Shown: positions 26,787 through 35,854, counted from the first letter of the stretch. The stretch: 64,000 nt of DNA from Sphingobacterium nematocida (GCF_900168125.1 NZ_FUZF01000017.1:1-64000), one strand, 5' to 3'. The notes: generated from the letters alone by a model not told the origin. A program made the numbers and translations.

Positions 26787-29700
26787 TTAAAGACCTAGTT
26801 TCACTCCAAAAGTGTACAATGCGGTTTGCGGATAATAGTTTGCCCTGCCGGGAGGTGTTTCTGGATCCAGGTTCCATTCATTTAGTTTTGAGAAGGTGAG
26901 TAGGTTTGTTCCCGATACATAACACTTAATGTTTTTCAACTTGCTGTTGCCAAGCCAGCTATTCGGAATACTATATTGCAACTGAATATTTTTCATCCGG
27001 AGGTAAGAACCGTCGATAAGCATTCTATCCGAGGATTGGATGTTTAGGAGATTAAATTTTGTTGGTCTAGGAAAACGAGCGTTTGTATTTTCGGGGGTCC
27101 AATAATTGTCCGTATATATCTTATGCGTGAATCCTTCTTGATTTCCCATTTCAGCCAATGCGCCCGATAACCTTGTGGATACATCTGCGGCTCCTTGGAA
27201 TAATACATTAAGGTCAAAGTTTTTGTATCCAACAGATAGCGAAGCACCGTAGGTGTAAGTAGGGAATGAGTTGCCCAAGAAGGTCATATCATCTGCGTTT
27301 ATTGTTCCATTACCATCACTGTCAATATATTTAACATCTCCCATTTGTGTGGAAGTACCGATTTTAGGATACGATCCTAATTCCTCAGCCGATTGAAATA
27401 GACCGGCAGTTTGGTATCCCCAAAAGCCGCTGATAGGATAGCCTTCTCCAGTGATAAACATAGGTTCTACGTTACTTCCTGATATATATGGCCCTGTACC
27501 AGCAAGGTTAACAACCTTATTTTTGTTGATATTAAAGTTCAAATTACCATTATACCGCCAATCGTTTACCTCCTGTCTATAGCCCACTACAAATTCAAAT
27601 CCCTTATTCTCTACGACGCCAGCATTTTGAGCAGAAGGCGTTAAACCCATTACCCCGGGTATCGGTAGTACCAATAAAATCCCTTCTGTTCTTTTTTTGT
27701 AATAATCGATCCCCAGTGTTAGTCTATTCCTCCAGAAAGAACTTTCAAAACCGATATTAGATTGTATCGTTGTTTCCCATGTGATGTTTGGGTCAGCGAT
27801 TTTCGACTGTGTATAGCCAGCGGCTGGTTTGTCCCCAAATGCGTAGTTGACTACATTCAGAGTCGTATAGTAGCTGTACAAATCTACCGCTTGATTACCT
27901 ACTTTACCCCACGAACCTCTTATTTTGAACTCTTGAACAGCGTCGCTCAAGCTAGCCCAGAAATTCTCTTGAGAAAGTCTCCAAGCAGCAGAAAACGAAG
28001 GAAAGAAACTATACGTCTTATCGCCTGTAAATCTTGAAGAACCATCAAATCTTCCGTTTGCTTCAAAGAGGTATTTATTAGCATATCCATAGTTTACTCG
28101 TCCAAAGTAGGATTGGAGAGCCCATTCCGTATCGCCTCCTCCATTATTCTTGGTCGCGTCGTTAGCACCTTGACCTATTGACTGAATATCATTATTATAA
28201 AAGACCTGTCTGAAGGCATTGATATTGTTTGTCTTATTTTGAATCTGTGAGTAGCCCAATAACGCATTTATATCATGTATATCTCCCAGTTTCTTTTGAT
28301 AGTTCACTAATCCATTGAATGTATATTCCTTTATGCTTCCTCTTGTTTCTGTAAGGTTATTGATAGGTACATTTACGCGTATTAATGTAGGATCATAATA
28401 ATCCCTTACTTCGTATTTATTTAGGTAATTTTTACTTGCAGCCAACATATTTCTCATCCCAAATTGTCCAGTTGCCGTCAGCCCATCAATGATTTTCCAT
28501 TCAGCTTTAAAGTTACCCAAGATAAAATCTTCTGCTTGCCTATTGTAGCCTCCTAGTTCATTCTCTACCATGGGGCTTCTGCCTTGCGGACTCACACCAT
28601 AGGTGCCGTCGGGATATTGAGGTACCGTCCATTGCGAGGCGTGTAGCATGATGTTAAATACATTAAATTGATCTGCTGGTCCACGATTTTTAGAATATCT
28701 ATAGTTGAGGTCAGAAGATAGCTTAATGTTCTCGAGTATGTTAAAATCTATATTAGTCCGAAAATCGTACAATTGAGCATCCATATTTTTTATGATTCCT
28801 TGTTGATCTTGTTGCCTAAAACTAAATCTACCTCTCAATTGCTCATTACCACCACTCACAGCTATGTTGTTGTTTATCTGAGGAGCGGACTTAAACATAG
28901 TGTCAAACCAAGTGTTAGGTAGGGGATATTTTAGTCTATCGGTAGTATTTACATAGTTGTCTATATCCTCAGTAGTATATTTAGCTTTAGATCCTACGTT
29001 TATATATGCTTGATTTTGCATTTCCATGTATTTGCGCACATCCATATGTTCAGGCTTATTTATAGCGCTTTGCAATGCATAGAAACCGTCGTACTGAAAA
29101 TCAATCTTGCCGCTATCTTTCGCTCTTTTGGTCGTTACTAGCAATACACCATTAGCAGCTCTTGAACCATATATCGCAGTAGAAGCTGCATCTTTCAGTA
29201 AAGAAATCGTTTCTATATCGTTCGGATTTAGATAGTTCATTGATTGTTCAATTCCGTCTACGATTACCAGTGGGTTATTGTTACCAATAGTAGTTACACC
29301 ACGGACCCGCATTGTAGGATTATTTTTTCCAGGTGCACCACCGATATCCAATACCGTGAGCCCACTGGTCTGACCTTGTAGTGCCTGTTGTACACTGGAC
29401 ACCGGTCTTCGGGTTAGCTCTTCTCCTTTTACTTCAGTGATTGCCCCAGAAAGACTGGATCGCTTTTGAGTCCCATATCCTACGACGACCACCTCGTCTA
29501 GTTGATCGATAGTTTCCACCATGGTAACTTGGTAGTTATTTCCATCACCTACTACGAGCGAATAGTTCTCATATCCCAAGAATTCTAGTGTCAATTTGTC
29601 CGCTTTACGACATGAAATGGAAAACTCTCCCAGACCGTTGCTAGAGGTAGATTCACCGCTCGAGGAGCGTATCGTAACCCCAGCCAAAGGCTGTCCATTT

Positions 29701-30137
29701 TTATCCATTACTTTTCCTTGAACCTTCTTCTGTTGTTCTATGATATCTTTAGTGTTGGACATGCGGCTTTTTGAATGCTTGCTTTTCTCTATCAATATTC
29801 TATTTCCTGAAACTGAGTATTCCAGTCCATTTTTCAGCAATACTTCATACAGTGCAGTTTTTATATCAGAGTTCTTCAGTTTTATGGAGACTTTGCCTAT
29901 TACTTTTAGATCATCTTCGAGATAAAGAAAATGATAGCCACTCTGTTTGCCGATTATTGTTATAGCTTCCTTTAAATAAGCAGACTTCATGTTCAGGTTA
30001 ATATTTTGTGCTTTTATATTGGCGTTAAGCTGCGTACTGCACAAGATAAGGAGCACTATTATGAATTTAAGCATAATAAACACTTTAAAGAGAGGACGGG
30101 TTATGGCGCCCTCATTTGCAATATAATTTTTATACAT
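26787..30137 (-). CDS. SusC/RagA TonB-linked transporter with STN signalling domain
   Basis: The chosen start gives 1116 residues. After a long signal region comes a secretin/TonB N-terminal (STN) domain (about 45-122, INLNMKSAYLKEAITIIGKQ), then the CarboxypepD_reg-like domain (KVQGKVMDKNGQPLAGVTI), the plug (DEVVVVGYGTQKRSSLSGAI, PLVIVDGIEQ, LLKDAASTAIYGSRAANGV) and a large barrel ending YTFGVKLGL. The STN domain talks to a FecR anti-sigma factor in the periplasm. The matching FecR and ECF sigma genes lie directly upstream, so the operon should be induced by its own ligand. The upstream gap of 117 bases contains a hairpin. Confidence 0.95.
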   Translation of the reverse strand: MYKNYIANEGAITRPLFKVFIMLKFIIVLLILCSTQLNANIKAQNINLNMKSAYLKEAITIIGKQSGYHFLYLEDDLKVIGKVSIKLKNSDIKTALYEVLLKNGLEYSVSGNRILIEKSKHSKSRMSNTKDIIEQQKKVQGKVMDKNGQPLAGVTIRSSSGESTSSNGLGEFSISCRKADKLTLEFLGYENYSLVVGDGNNYQVTMVETIDQLDEVVVVGYGTQKRSSLSGAITEVKGEELTRRPVSSVQQALQGQTSGLTVLDIGGAPGKNNPTMRVRGVTTIGNNNPLVIVDGIEQSMNYLNPNDIETISLLKDAASTAIYGSRAANGVLLVTTKRAKDSGKIDFQYDGFYALQSAINKPEHMDVRKYMEMQNQAYINVGSKAKYTTEDIDNYVNTTDRLKYPLPNTWFDTMFKSAPQINNNIAVSGGNEQLRGRFSFRQQDQQGIIKNMDAQLYDFRTNIDFNILENIKLSSDLNYRYSKNRGPADQFNVFNIMLHASQWTVPQYPDGTYGVSPQGRSPMVENELGGYNRQAEDFILGNFKAEWKIIDGLTATGQFGMRNMLAASKNYLNKYEVRDYYDPTLIRVNVPINNLTETRGSIKEYTFNGLVNYQKKLGDIHDINALLGYSQIQNKTNNINAFRQVFYNNDIQSIGQGANDATKNNGGGDTEWALQSYFGRVNYGYANKYLFEANGRFDGSSRFTGDKTYSFFPSFSAAWRLSQENFWASLSDAVQEFKIRGSWGKVGNQAVDLYSYYTTLNVVNYAFGDKPAAGYTQSKIADPNITWETTIQSNIGFESSFWRNRLTLGIDYYKKRTEGILLVLPIPGVMGLTPSAQNAGVVENKGFEFVVGYRQEVNDWRYNGNLNFNINKNKVVNLAGTGPYISGSNVEPMFITGEGYPISGFWGYQTAGLFQSAEELGSYPKIGTSTQMGDVKYIDSDGNGTINADDMTFLGNSFPTYTYGASLSVGYKNFDLNVLFQGAADVSTRLSGALAEMGNQEGFTHKIYTDNYWTPENTNARFPRPTKFNLLNIQSSDRMLIDGSYLRMKNIQLQYSIPNSWLGNSKLKNIKCYVSGTNLLTFSKLNEWNLDPETPPGRANYYPQTALYTFGVKLGL

Positions 30138-30205
30138 TTGTTTTAGGTTTAAAAATTTAAGATCGAAATAGCTTATGTTTAGACCCATGCTATTACTGGC
30201 ATGCG

Positions 30206-30232
30206 ATCAGGAATGTTGGTAGCATTCCTGAT
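30206..30232. promoter_or_regulatory. Hairpin between fecR and susC
   Basis: A perfect 10-bp stem (ATCAGGAATG with CATTCCTGAT) and a 7-base loop in the 117-base gap after the minus-strand fecR stop. On the plus strand it is followed by TTTTT; in the direction of these genes it could be a weak terminator or processing site that separates regulator from transporter expression. Confidence 0.55.
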
Positions 30233-30254
30233 TTTTCCATAATTGATAATTGGT

Positions 30255-31349
30255 TTATCTTATTAAAATCACCTCCTTTCCTTCAGTTTTAAATTCTACC
30301 CCGCTCAGCATAGACAGGTCTTTTAGCAACTCAGTAAGTGGAAGATCTCTCGGGAAAGTACCCCCGATTTTAACTTTATTAATATACCTATTGGCTTTTA
30401 CGGTGATATTGTACCACTTAGATACCTGTGTCATTACATCATACAGATCCGTTTGGTTGAATGTAAAATACCCTTCTTTCCAAGATGTCTCACTGGCAAT
30501 ATCAAAATCTACTTCCTCGATCGTATTTTTGTTTAACTGTGCGCTTATCTTTCGCCCCGGTAGCAATTTGTGGGATCTATTGTTAGCATTGAATGCGATT
30601 TGTCCTTCTACAAGTGCAGTTTCTACTAAAGCTTCTTTTTCATAAGATCTGAGGTTAAACTGAGTGCCAGTGACCAAGATGTTCGAATTGTAAACCTCCA
30701 CCACAAAAGGTTGCTTACTGTTAGATACTACATCAAAAAAAGCTTCTCCCTCTAGTTTTACAACCCTGGTTGGCTGCTTGTCGAATTTCGAAGAAAACTC
30801 TAATCGTGCACCGGCATTTAGCCACACCTTAGTTCCATCTATCAGTGTCAGATTCAATTGCTTTTGTTGTGGTATTTGTATGCTGGTTACGACATTCTCT
30901 TTTGATTGTTGTATGTTGCGCTGCGCTTTGGTTCGCAAATCCAACTCCGTTATTTCAGTCGCTAGTTCAAAAGACGAACCGTTAGACTCTTTAATGAGTA
31001 TCTGTTCGGAAGGTAAGTCCTTGGCTTTTGCCAGTATGATCATGTTCTCCTCCGTAGATCCAGCTTTGTACATCCACAATGAGGCAAAGGAAAGTAAGAG
31101 AATTGCAGCTGCACTACCGATGTAAAATGACCAGCGTATCTTTTTTGATTTTGAGCCGCCTATTTGCTGTTCGATACCATCTATGATTCGCTCTTCCAGT
31201 TGCAGCCTATGAGCCTCATCGCGCCATTTCCAACCAGATTTATCAGCATGTTTGATGATCAGATGTTCAATTTTTCTCTGCTCACTTTCCGTAAGTCTAT
31301 CATTAGAATAGTCTTCAAGGATTTTTCTGATTTTATCTCTTTTACTCAT
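30255..31349 (-). CDS. FecR-family anti-sigma factor
   Basis: A 364-residue inner-membrane regulator. The N-terminal cytoplasmic part (about 1-75) should hold the ECF sigma factor; one membrane helix follows (about 77-97, IGSAAAILLLSFASLWMY). The periplasmic part has the FecR domain (NLTLIDGTKVWLNAGARLEF, VKLEGEAFFDVVSN, VTGTQFNLRSYE) and a C-terminal DUF4974 domain (YDVMTQVSKWYNITVKA, IGGTFPRDLPLTELLKDLS) that contacts the STN domain of SusC. It is 61 bases after the sigma gene on the same strand. Confidence 0.94.
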   Translation of the reverse strand: MSKRDKIRKILEDYSNDRLTESEQRKIEHLIIKHADKSGWKWRDEAHRLQLEERIIDGIEQQIGGSKSKKIRWSFYIGSAAAILLLSFASLWMYKAGSTEENMIILAKAKDLPSEQILIKESNGSSFELATEITELDLRTKAQRNIQQSKENVVTSIQIPQQKQLNLTLIDGTKVWLNAGARLEFSSKFDKQPTRVVKLEGEAFFDVVSNSKQPFVVEVYNSNILVTGTQFNLRSYEKEALVETALVEGQIAFNANNRSHKLLPGRKISAQLNKNTIEEVDFDIASETSWKEGYFTFNQTDLYDVMTQVSKWYNITVKANRYINKVKIGGTFPRDLPLTELLKDLSMLSGVEFKTEGKEVILIR

Positions 31350-31410
31350 AAGGTTCTAATTGTGCTATATTAATAAGAGCATCTAAAAACCATTTGGTAG
31401 TAGAAAAAAA

Positions 31411-31950
31411 TTAAAATAGCAGAATAGCTAAAAAAGGGAGGGAGTATTTGAGACCTAATTTTAGTTTTAGAATTTTTATAGCATTACTAATCTGCTTCTT
31501 TACCGTTTTATCAGATTTACCCAGTCGTTCGGCAATTTCTACGTAACTAAGACCTTCCAACCTACTTAGCACAAACATTTCTTTCATTTTAGACGGTAGT
31601 TGTTCTATCTCATGATTGAGCATCGAGTTCATCTCTTTATAAAATAGCCATTCATCTACCACCTCTGTCAATTCACTTTTTCTATTCAGGTAATGGTCAA
31701 AATAAGCCTCGTCTCGGAGCGATCGTTTCAATCGTTTGAATGCAATGTTTCGCGCCATGATAAACAAAAACGACTGTACCGATTTAATTTCATGAATTTT
31801 GTCTCGTATTTCCCATAAATCGACGAAGGTCTGTTGAACGACATCACAAGCATCCTCTTCATCAGGGAGGATACGGATGATTTGTTTAAATAAACGTTCC
31901 CAATGCTCCTTATAGAGTGTTGAGAAGTCCAAAACATCATGATTCTTCAT
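31411..31950 (-). CDS. ECF RNA polymerase sigma factor, FecI-like
   Basis: A 179-residue sigma-70-family extracytoplasmic-function factor. The start chosen (MKNHDVLDFSTLYKEHWERL) matches family N-termini; the longer frame adds 19 unlikely residues. Region 2 contains DEEDACDVVQQTFVDLWEIRDKI and the -10 recognition helix SVQSFLFIMARNIAFKRLKR. Region 4 has LPSKMKEMFVLSRLEGLSYVEIAERLGKSDKTVKKQISNA. The C-terminal tail is hydrophobic. It should be held by the adjacent FecR and released when the STN-bearing SusC senses its ligand, switching on the sulfatase operon. Confidence 0.94.
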   Translation of the reverse strand: MKNHDVLDFSTLYKEHWERLFKQIIRILPDEEDACDVVQQTFVDLWEIRDKIHEIKSVQSFLFIMARNIAFKRLKRSLRDEAYFDHYLNRKSELTEVVDEWLFYKEMNSMLNHEIEQLPSKMKEMFVLSRLEGLSYVEIAERLGKSDKTVKKQISNAIKILKLKLGLKYSLPFLAILLF

Positions 31951-31996
31951 TAGACGCAGATTTTGTTTGCTTTTTGATTTTAATCGGTATACATAG

Positions 31997-32004
31997 CAAA
32001 CATA
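31997..32004 (-). promoter_or_regulatory. Promoter -7 element of the sigma factor gene
   Basis: On the minus strand TATGTTTG matches TAnnTTTG and lies about 47 bases before the sigma-factor ATG. No TTG is found at the -33 distance, so the call is moderate. The remainder up to position 2199 bases further (32005-32199) shows no gene. Confidence 0.45.
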
Positions 32005-32199
32005 CATAAATTATCATTAATACTGTGTTGTTCTAGATTTGCAAAAGGATGATTCTTTTATCATGGTACGTACAATATATTTGATTCACTATTAGATCTC
32101 AATTATCTTGAAGGAGACTTGAATATGCATATAGAACTAGTACAAACCGAAGCGTTTATTATTAACGAAGATTCTTTGGATCAACCGTTCAAAAATCAT

Positions 32200-32820
32200 T
32201 CATTTCGAAGTTTCCATTAAAAAGCCCGCGCTCCCTAGTTCAATATCTTCGCCCCGGATCATAATATTATTTCTGCTATCTATATTCTTTTTTGTTTTTG
32301 TCAATAATTTTATCAGCCCTATCTTTACTGTATCTTTATTGGTTTTCAGTGTGTCGACAATTATCGTTAACAAATTGTTTTCATCAACAAGATAGCTCTC
32401 TTCATCAGAATTTATTACATCTGCGTCTATAGTAAATACCACAGGTATTTCTTTAAAGCTTGTATATTTATATTTCAGTTCTGCTAGCGATATAAATTTA
32501 GGTGTATAGTCACCCTTCGTCGTTATATAAATTTGGCCCAAGTATTTTTGCGATCCGATTAAGGTATCTCTCTTTACTACGTTGATACTTTCTATTTGTT
32601 CAGGTTTAATAAGCCCTATATTTTTTATAAACATACCATTAATAAAGCAGGCAGGCTGCCGTTCTTGGTTGTCGTTCTTAATCATAACTACCTTTAAGGA
32701 ACTGTCTCTGCTCTGACTTACTTTAACAGGTGTAAATTTCCTTGACCAGCTTTCATTTACCGTTTGGGCAAATGCATGTGTCGAGGTAAATACAATTAGA
32801 AGGAGAAAGATATTTTTCAT
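32200..32820 (-). CDS. Hypothetical exported protein
   Basis: A 206-residue protein with a clear signal peptide (MKNIFLLLIVFTSTHAFAQ) and no further membrane segment. The mature part reads like a small beta-rich periplasmic domain: CFINGMFIKNIGLIKPEQIESINVVKRD and LGQIYITTKGDY resemble the plug-like segment of TonB-receptor-derived domains in which a residue path is written as a name plus IESINVVK. No family can be named. It stands alone between the sigma factor gene and a divergent membrane protein gene. Confidence 0.65.
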   Translation of the reverse strand: MKNIFLLLIVFTSTHAFAQTVNESWSRKFTPVKVSQSRDSSLKVVMIKNDNQERQPACFINGMFIKNIGLIKPEQIESINVVKRDTLIGSQKYLGQIYITTKGDYTPKFISLAELKYKYTSFKEIPVVFTIDADVINSDEESYLVDENNLLTIIVDTLKTNKDTVKIGLIKLLTKTKKNIDSRNNIMIRGEDIELGSAGFLMETSK

Positions 32821-32865
32821 AAATGCTATAATTATGTAACTAATATAATTAAAATTTCTTGAGGT

Positions 32866-32873
32866 TACCTTTG
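32866..32873 (+). promoter_or_regulatory. Promoter -7 element of a small membrane protein gene
   Basis: TACCTTTG matches TAnnTTTG and lies 35 bases before the ATG at 32909. No good -33 box is seen. Confidence 0.42.
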
Positions 32874-32908
32874 TTACTGATAGGCATTAACAACAAACAG
32901 GTATTAGT

Positions 32909-33292
32909 ATGTTTATAGCAGCATTGAAACTATTTATAACCCAGTGTGTTATTTTTTGGATAATTCTCTTTCCGATTTGGTATGTATTCATTGGTACTGA
33001 TACGATATATTTGCTGCTATCCCAAATAGCTTTTCTAATATTCGGCCTATTCTTTTTTATAATAGGATATGTCATCTTTGGGTTTTGGCAATTGCAGCCC
33101 AAGCTATTCTCTTCTTTATCAGGCCTTATACCGTTACTTTTCCCTTTTTTTAGAAGCAAAGTATATATTAACGACCGATTATTAGTGCTTTCCGTAGCTC
33201 TAATAGCGATGCTTTGTATATGTTACTTTTTTATTTGGTTTAGAGACAGAGAAAAAGAGCCATCTATGAATTCAAGTCCTGCTAAGGGTTAA
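32909..33292 (+). CDS. Hypothetical membrane protein, about three helices
   Basis: A 127-residue, strongly hydrophobic protein: helices at about 5-27 (LKLFITQCVIFWIILFPIWY), 35-58 (LLSQIAFLIFGLFFFIIGYV) and 92-111 (LLVLSVALIAMLCICYFFIW), with a short charged C-terminal tail (RDREKEPSMNSS). I do not recognise the family. The hydrophobic periodicity and an upstream -7 element make it a likely real gene. Confidence 0.55.
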   Translation: MFIAALKLFITQCVIFWIILFPIWYVFIGTDTIYLLLSQIAFLIFGLFFFIIGYVIFGFWQLQPKLFSSLSGLIPLLFPFFRSKVYINDRLLVLSVALIAMLCICYFFIWFRDREKEPSMNSSPAKG

Positions 33293-33379
33293 AGTTTCTA
33301 TGGCATCCCTAGCTGGATTTGAAAGCGTGATATCTTTGGAAAGATGTGAAGTAGATACTACTCCCTATCGCCGATTTTT

Positions 33380-33487
33380 TAGTCCGACTTACAAAGCAGG
33401 ACTAGCACGGGGAAATGATTAGAAAGAATAAAAGACACAAGAGAGTTTTCTGTATTTTTATAGTCCTGTTTATAAAGCAGGACTAGC
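33380..33487. repeat. Two copies of a TAGTCC...GGACTA hairpin repeat
   Basis: Two related 26-28-base units, 81 bases apart (33380-33407 and 33461-33487), share TAGTCC...TTA(C/T)AAAGCAGGACTAGCA. The second folds into AGTCCTG with CAGGACT around a 9-base loop. They lie between a membrane protein gene and an STM3941-like gene. They look like copies of an interspersed palindromic repeat. Confidence 0.7.
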
Positions 33488-33529
33488 AGAGGAGGACTAC
33501 AGTTCACAACTTTGGTTTAATGAAATGAT

Positions 33530-34060
33530 ATGAAAATAAGTTTATCGAAGAAGAAGATAGTATTATATTTTTTGACAACATTTTTTTTATGTTTCCTAGG
33601 GGTATTTACATTGCTACATCCGGAGGAAGTATCGAATTTTTTTAAAAGTCCTCGATTAGCTATGGCCATTGGGGCATTAACTCTTGTCCTTTCTTTTGTC
33701 TTTACGGTCGCATTAATTCAAATTTTCTTCAAAGGTGAAGGAGTTTCAATAGATAGCAAAGGTTTATTAGACAATTCTAGTTTAGTTAGTGTAGGATTGA
33801 TTGAATGGGACGATATTACCAGTATTAGAACAGGCAAAATTAATGCTACACGTTTTTTACTCATTGATGTGAAAAATCCTGAAGAATATTTGTCCCGTTT
33901 TGGGAAGCTAAAATCTTGGTGGTTAAAAGTTAATGCTGGCTCTTTTGGTACGCCAATTTCAATATCAGCTGGTTTATTAGAGTGTAGTTTCGATGAACTG
34001 GAAAACTGGATAAGAGAAGGGTACAAGAAGAATAAGAAAATATCAGATAAACTACTTTAA
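33530..34060 (+). CDS. STM3941-family membrane protein
   Basis: A 176-residue protein with two membrane helices near the N-terminus (about 9-28, IVLYFLTTFFLCFLGVFTLL, and 43-66, MAIGALTLVLSFVFTVALIQ). A PH-like domain follows (GVSIDSKGLLDNSSLVSVGLIEWDDITSI, FLLIDVKNPEEYL). This architecture, with the IEWDDI strand, is that of the STM3941 family of uncharacterised proteins. It stands alone after the hairpin repeats. Confidence 0.7.
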   Translation: MKISLSKKKIVLYFLTTFFLCFLGVFTLLHPEEVSNFFKSPRLAMAIGALTLVLSFVFTVALIQIFFKGEGVSIDSKGLLDNSSLVSVGLIEWDDITSIRTGKINATRFLLIDVKNPEEYLSRFGKLKSWWLKVNAGSFGTPISISAGLLECSFDELENWIREGYKKNKKISDKLL

Positions 34061-34097
34061 CACTTCCCTCATGTTTCACCCTCATACTTCTTAGCTA

Positions 34098-34931
34098 TTA
34101 TACCTTTCGGACCGTAAATATATTATTGGCCCTATTTGGTTCATCATTTCTTTCGGTTATTTCGATCAAACCCTCTTTACCTAGCTGGTTCAATCTGTGA
34201 AAAAGAAATCCATCCCCGATAGTACAGTTCACTCCATGATCATCCCAAATTTTACAAAGTACATGGGCCACTATCCATGAAGAGCGCACGGGTTCTCTAG
34301 AACACTCGTCTAATAAATAGTTGTCAAAATAGGATTCTTCCGAGTTTATGAGTTTGCCATCTTTGTCCAATGTATGGATCACATATCCGTCATCACGTAT
34401 TTGTTCCCACAATAAAACCATATCCCGCCTGGCTTCTTCACTCATAAGCTCAATAGGCCAGTCGATTTTAGATATAACAGCCTGGTCGATCATACTCAAA
34501 CTAGAACCTTTGACCATATTTCCAGTCTTATTTTTATATACGATTCGATCAAAATTTACTTTAAAAACAGGTATGTCGGACAGTTGTAGATGATACAGTA
34601 GCCATGCGGCGGTAAGCTTTTCATTATCTACATTTCCAAGCCATAGGTATATACTATTATAGCTATCTATTGATTTTATCAACTTCTTTAAGCTATTGAT
34701 GCTATCATCTATAAAATGTACGTTGTCATCCAGGTAGAAAGGGCCTATTACTTTGTCCAGCCATTTCTTTCTTTGGGTTAGATGGAGGGGCCGATTGAGA
34801 TCACAGAGAGGACCAATATTTAGCGGATCGGCAAAACATAGGATTTCATCTTTTTCAGTATCTATATAATTACTCCCAGATAATATAGCCCTTCCGATAA
34901 AACCAAATACAATATGGATGTCTTTTTTCAT
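34098..34931 (-). CDS. DUF1835 / DUF3658 domain protein
   Basis: A 277-residue soluble protein. Residues about 1-115 follow the DUF1835 pattern (IHIVFGFIGRAIL, EILCFADPLNIGPL, SIYLWLGNVDNEKLTAAWLLYHL). Residues about 150-277 fit DUF3658 (AARRDMVLLWEQI-like region, then WIVAHVLCKIWDDHGVNCTIGDGFLFHRLNQLGKEGLIEI, a winged-helix-like end). Function is unknown. It shares no operon with its neighbours. Confidence 0.78.
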   Translation of the reverse strand: MKKDIHIVFGFIGRAILSGSNYIDTEKDEILCFADPLNIGPLCDLNRPLHLTQRKKWLDKVIGPFYLDDNVHFIDDSINSLKKLIKSIDSYNSIYLWLGNVDNEKLTAAWLLYHLQLSDIPVFKVNFDRIVYKNKTGNMVKGSSLSMIDQAVISKIDWPIELMSEEARRDMVLLWEQIRDDGYVIHTLDKDGKLINSEESYFDNYLLDECSREPVRSSWIVAHVLCKIWDDHGVNCTIGDGFLFHRLNQLGKEGLIEITERNDEPNRANNIFTVRKV

Positions 34932-35077
34932 TATTCTTCTTTCTCTTGTTTGATTTACTTCGTTTGAATCGTTCCCCGTTTTGTGGATTTCCCCGTTTTA
35001 GGACAACTCTAATGCCTTAAGAGAGAGGAAAACAATTCCAGTAACAAATATCTTTATCGGAGATTTGATGCGATTCT

Positions 35078-35341
35078 TTAGTTGAAGTAGTTAAAATTTA
35101 ATCTGACAGTTTGTAAGTCTAATAGTTGCTGCAATGGACAATTAAAATAATTAGCAATTTTAGTTAGCTTACTTAACGAAATATCTGTCACTTTCCTAGC
35201 TCAATCTCTTGTAATTCTTCTAATGACATATTGAGTTCAGTTGCTAATAACTCTAATGACATTTTCTTAATATTACGAAGGGAGGCAATATTTGCTTATA
35301 TATGGTCATAGTCTTTTGTTCCTATTTCTAGGACTTTAGCA
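35078..35341 (-). pseudogene. Degraded XRE-family helix-turn-helix gene
   Basis: The minus strand encodes NIASLRNIKKMSLELLATEL, then NMSLEELQEIELGK in one frame and VTDISLSKLTKIANYFNCPL, QQLLDL in the next, together a full XRE-type HTH. Restoring it needs one added base near 35192-35194 (AAAG for AAG). A further in-frame TAA lies at 35296-35298, and no start codon is left at the 5' end. It sits directly after the intact HTH gene on the same strand. The sequence is clear; the identity as a dead gene is inferred. Confidence 0.72.
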
Positions 35342-35344
35342 AAC

Positions 35345-35854
35345 TTATAACTTTTTATATACATACCCTTTATCGTGCTTAGGATTTGGTTTTATTATCA
35401 ATTCGTTATTTAACCTTTTTAAGTTAGTAGTTAATGTGTTAGGATTTACTTCCCATCCATACTTGGTCTTAATATATGTTAAGATCTCTAATCTTTCCCG
35501 AAAAGAGTCTAGAAAAGTAGTTTTAAGTAATCTGTATTTAATTATATAAGGGACAGATGGCGCATGTTCCAACAATACCGATTTTGTTGGGTCGTTGGAG
35601 TATTTCTTTTGTAGTTTCTCTCGTAAGTTAATAGGTGGGATAAAGTCTCTTTTTGTTATTTTCTCTAGACCAATGGTGGTGAAACTTGATATTTTATTTA
35701 ACGTAGTAGTTGAAGGAAGAAATTTACCATTCTCGATGTTGGTTAAAGTAGCCCTTGAAAATTCACAAAGTAGAGCGAAACTCTCTTGACTTAATCCTGT
35801 TGCATCTCGGATTTCTATAATATTCGGTTGTAAAACTTCTATTGTTAATTCCAT
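35345..35854 (-). CDS. XRE-type helix-turn-helix protein
   Basis: A 169-residue protein with an N-terminal HTH (about 10-60, EIRDATGLSQESFALLCEFSRATLTNIENGKFLPSTTTLNKIS). The C-terminal half (about 100-169) could form a second DNA-binding or dimerisation domain (LEILTYIKTKYGWEVNPNTLTTNLKRLNNELIIK, winged-helix-like) and ends KGYVYKKL. The target is unknown. A broken XRE gene follows at once, so the region may once have held two regulators. Confidence 0.78.
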   Translation of the reverse strand: MELTIEVLQPNIIEIRDATGLSQESFALLCEFSRATLTNIENGKFLPSTTTLNKISSFTTIGLEKITKRDFIPPINLREKLQKKYSNDPTKSVLLEHAPSVPYIIKYRLLKTTFLDSFRERLEILTYIKTKYGWEVNPNTLTTNLKRLNNELIIKPNPKHDKGYVYKKL

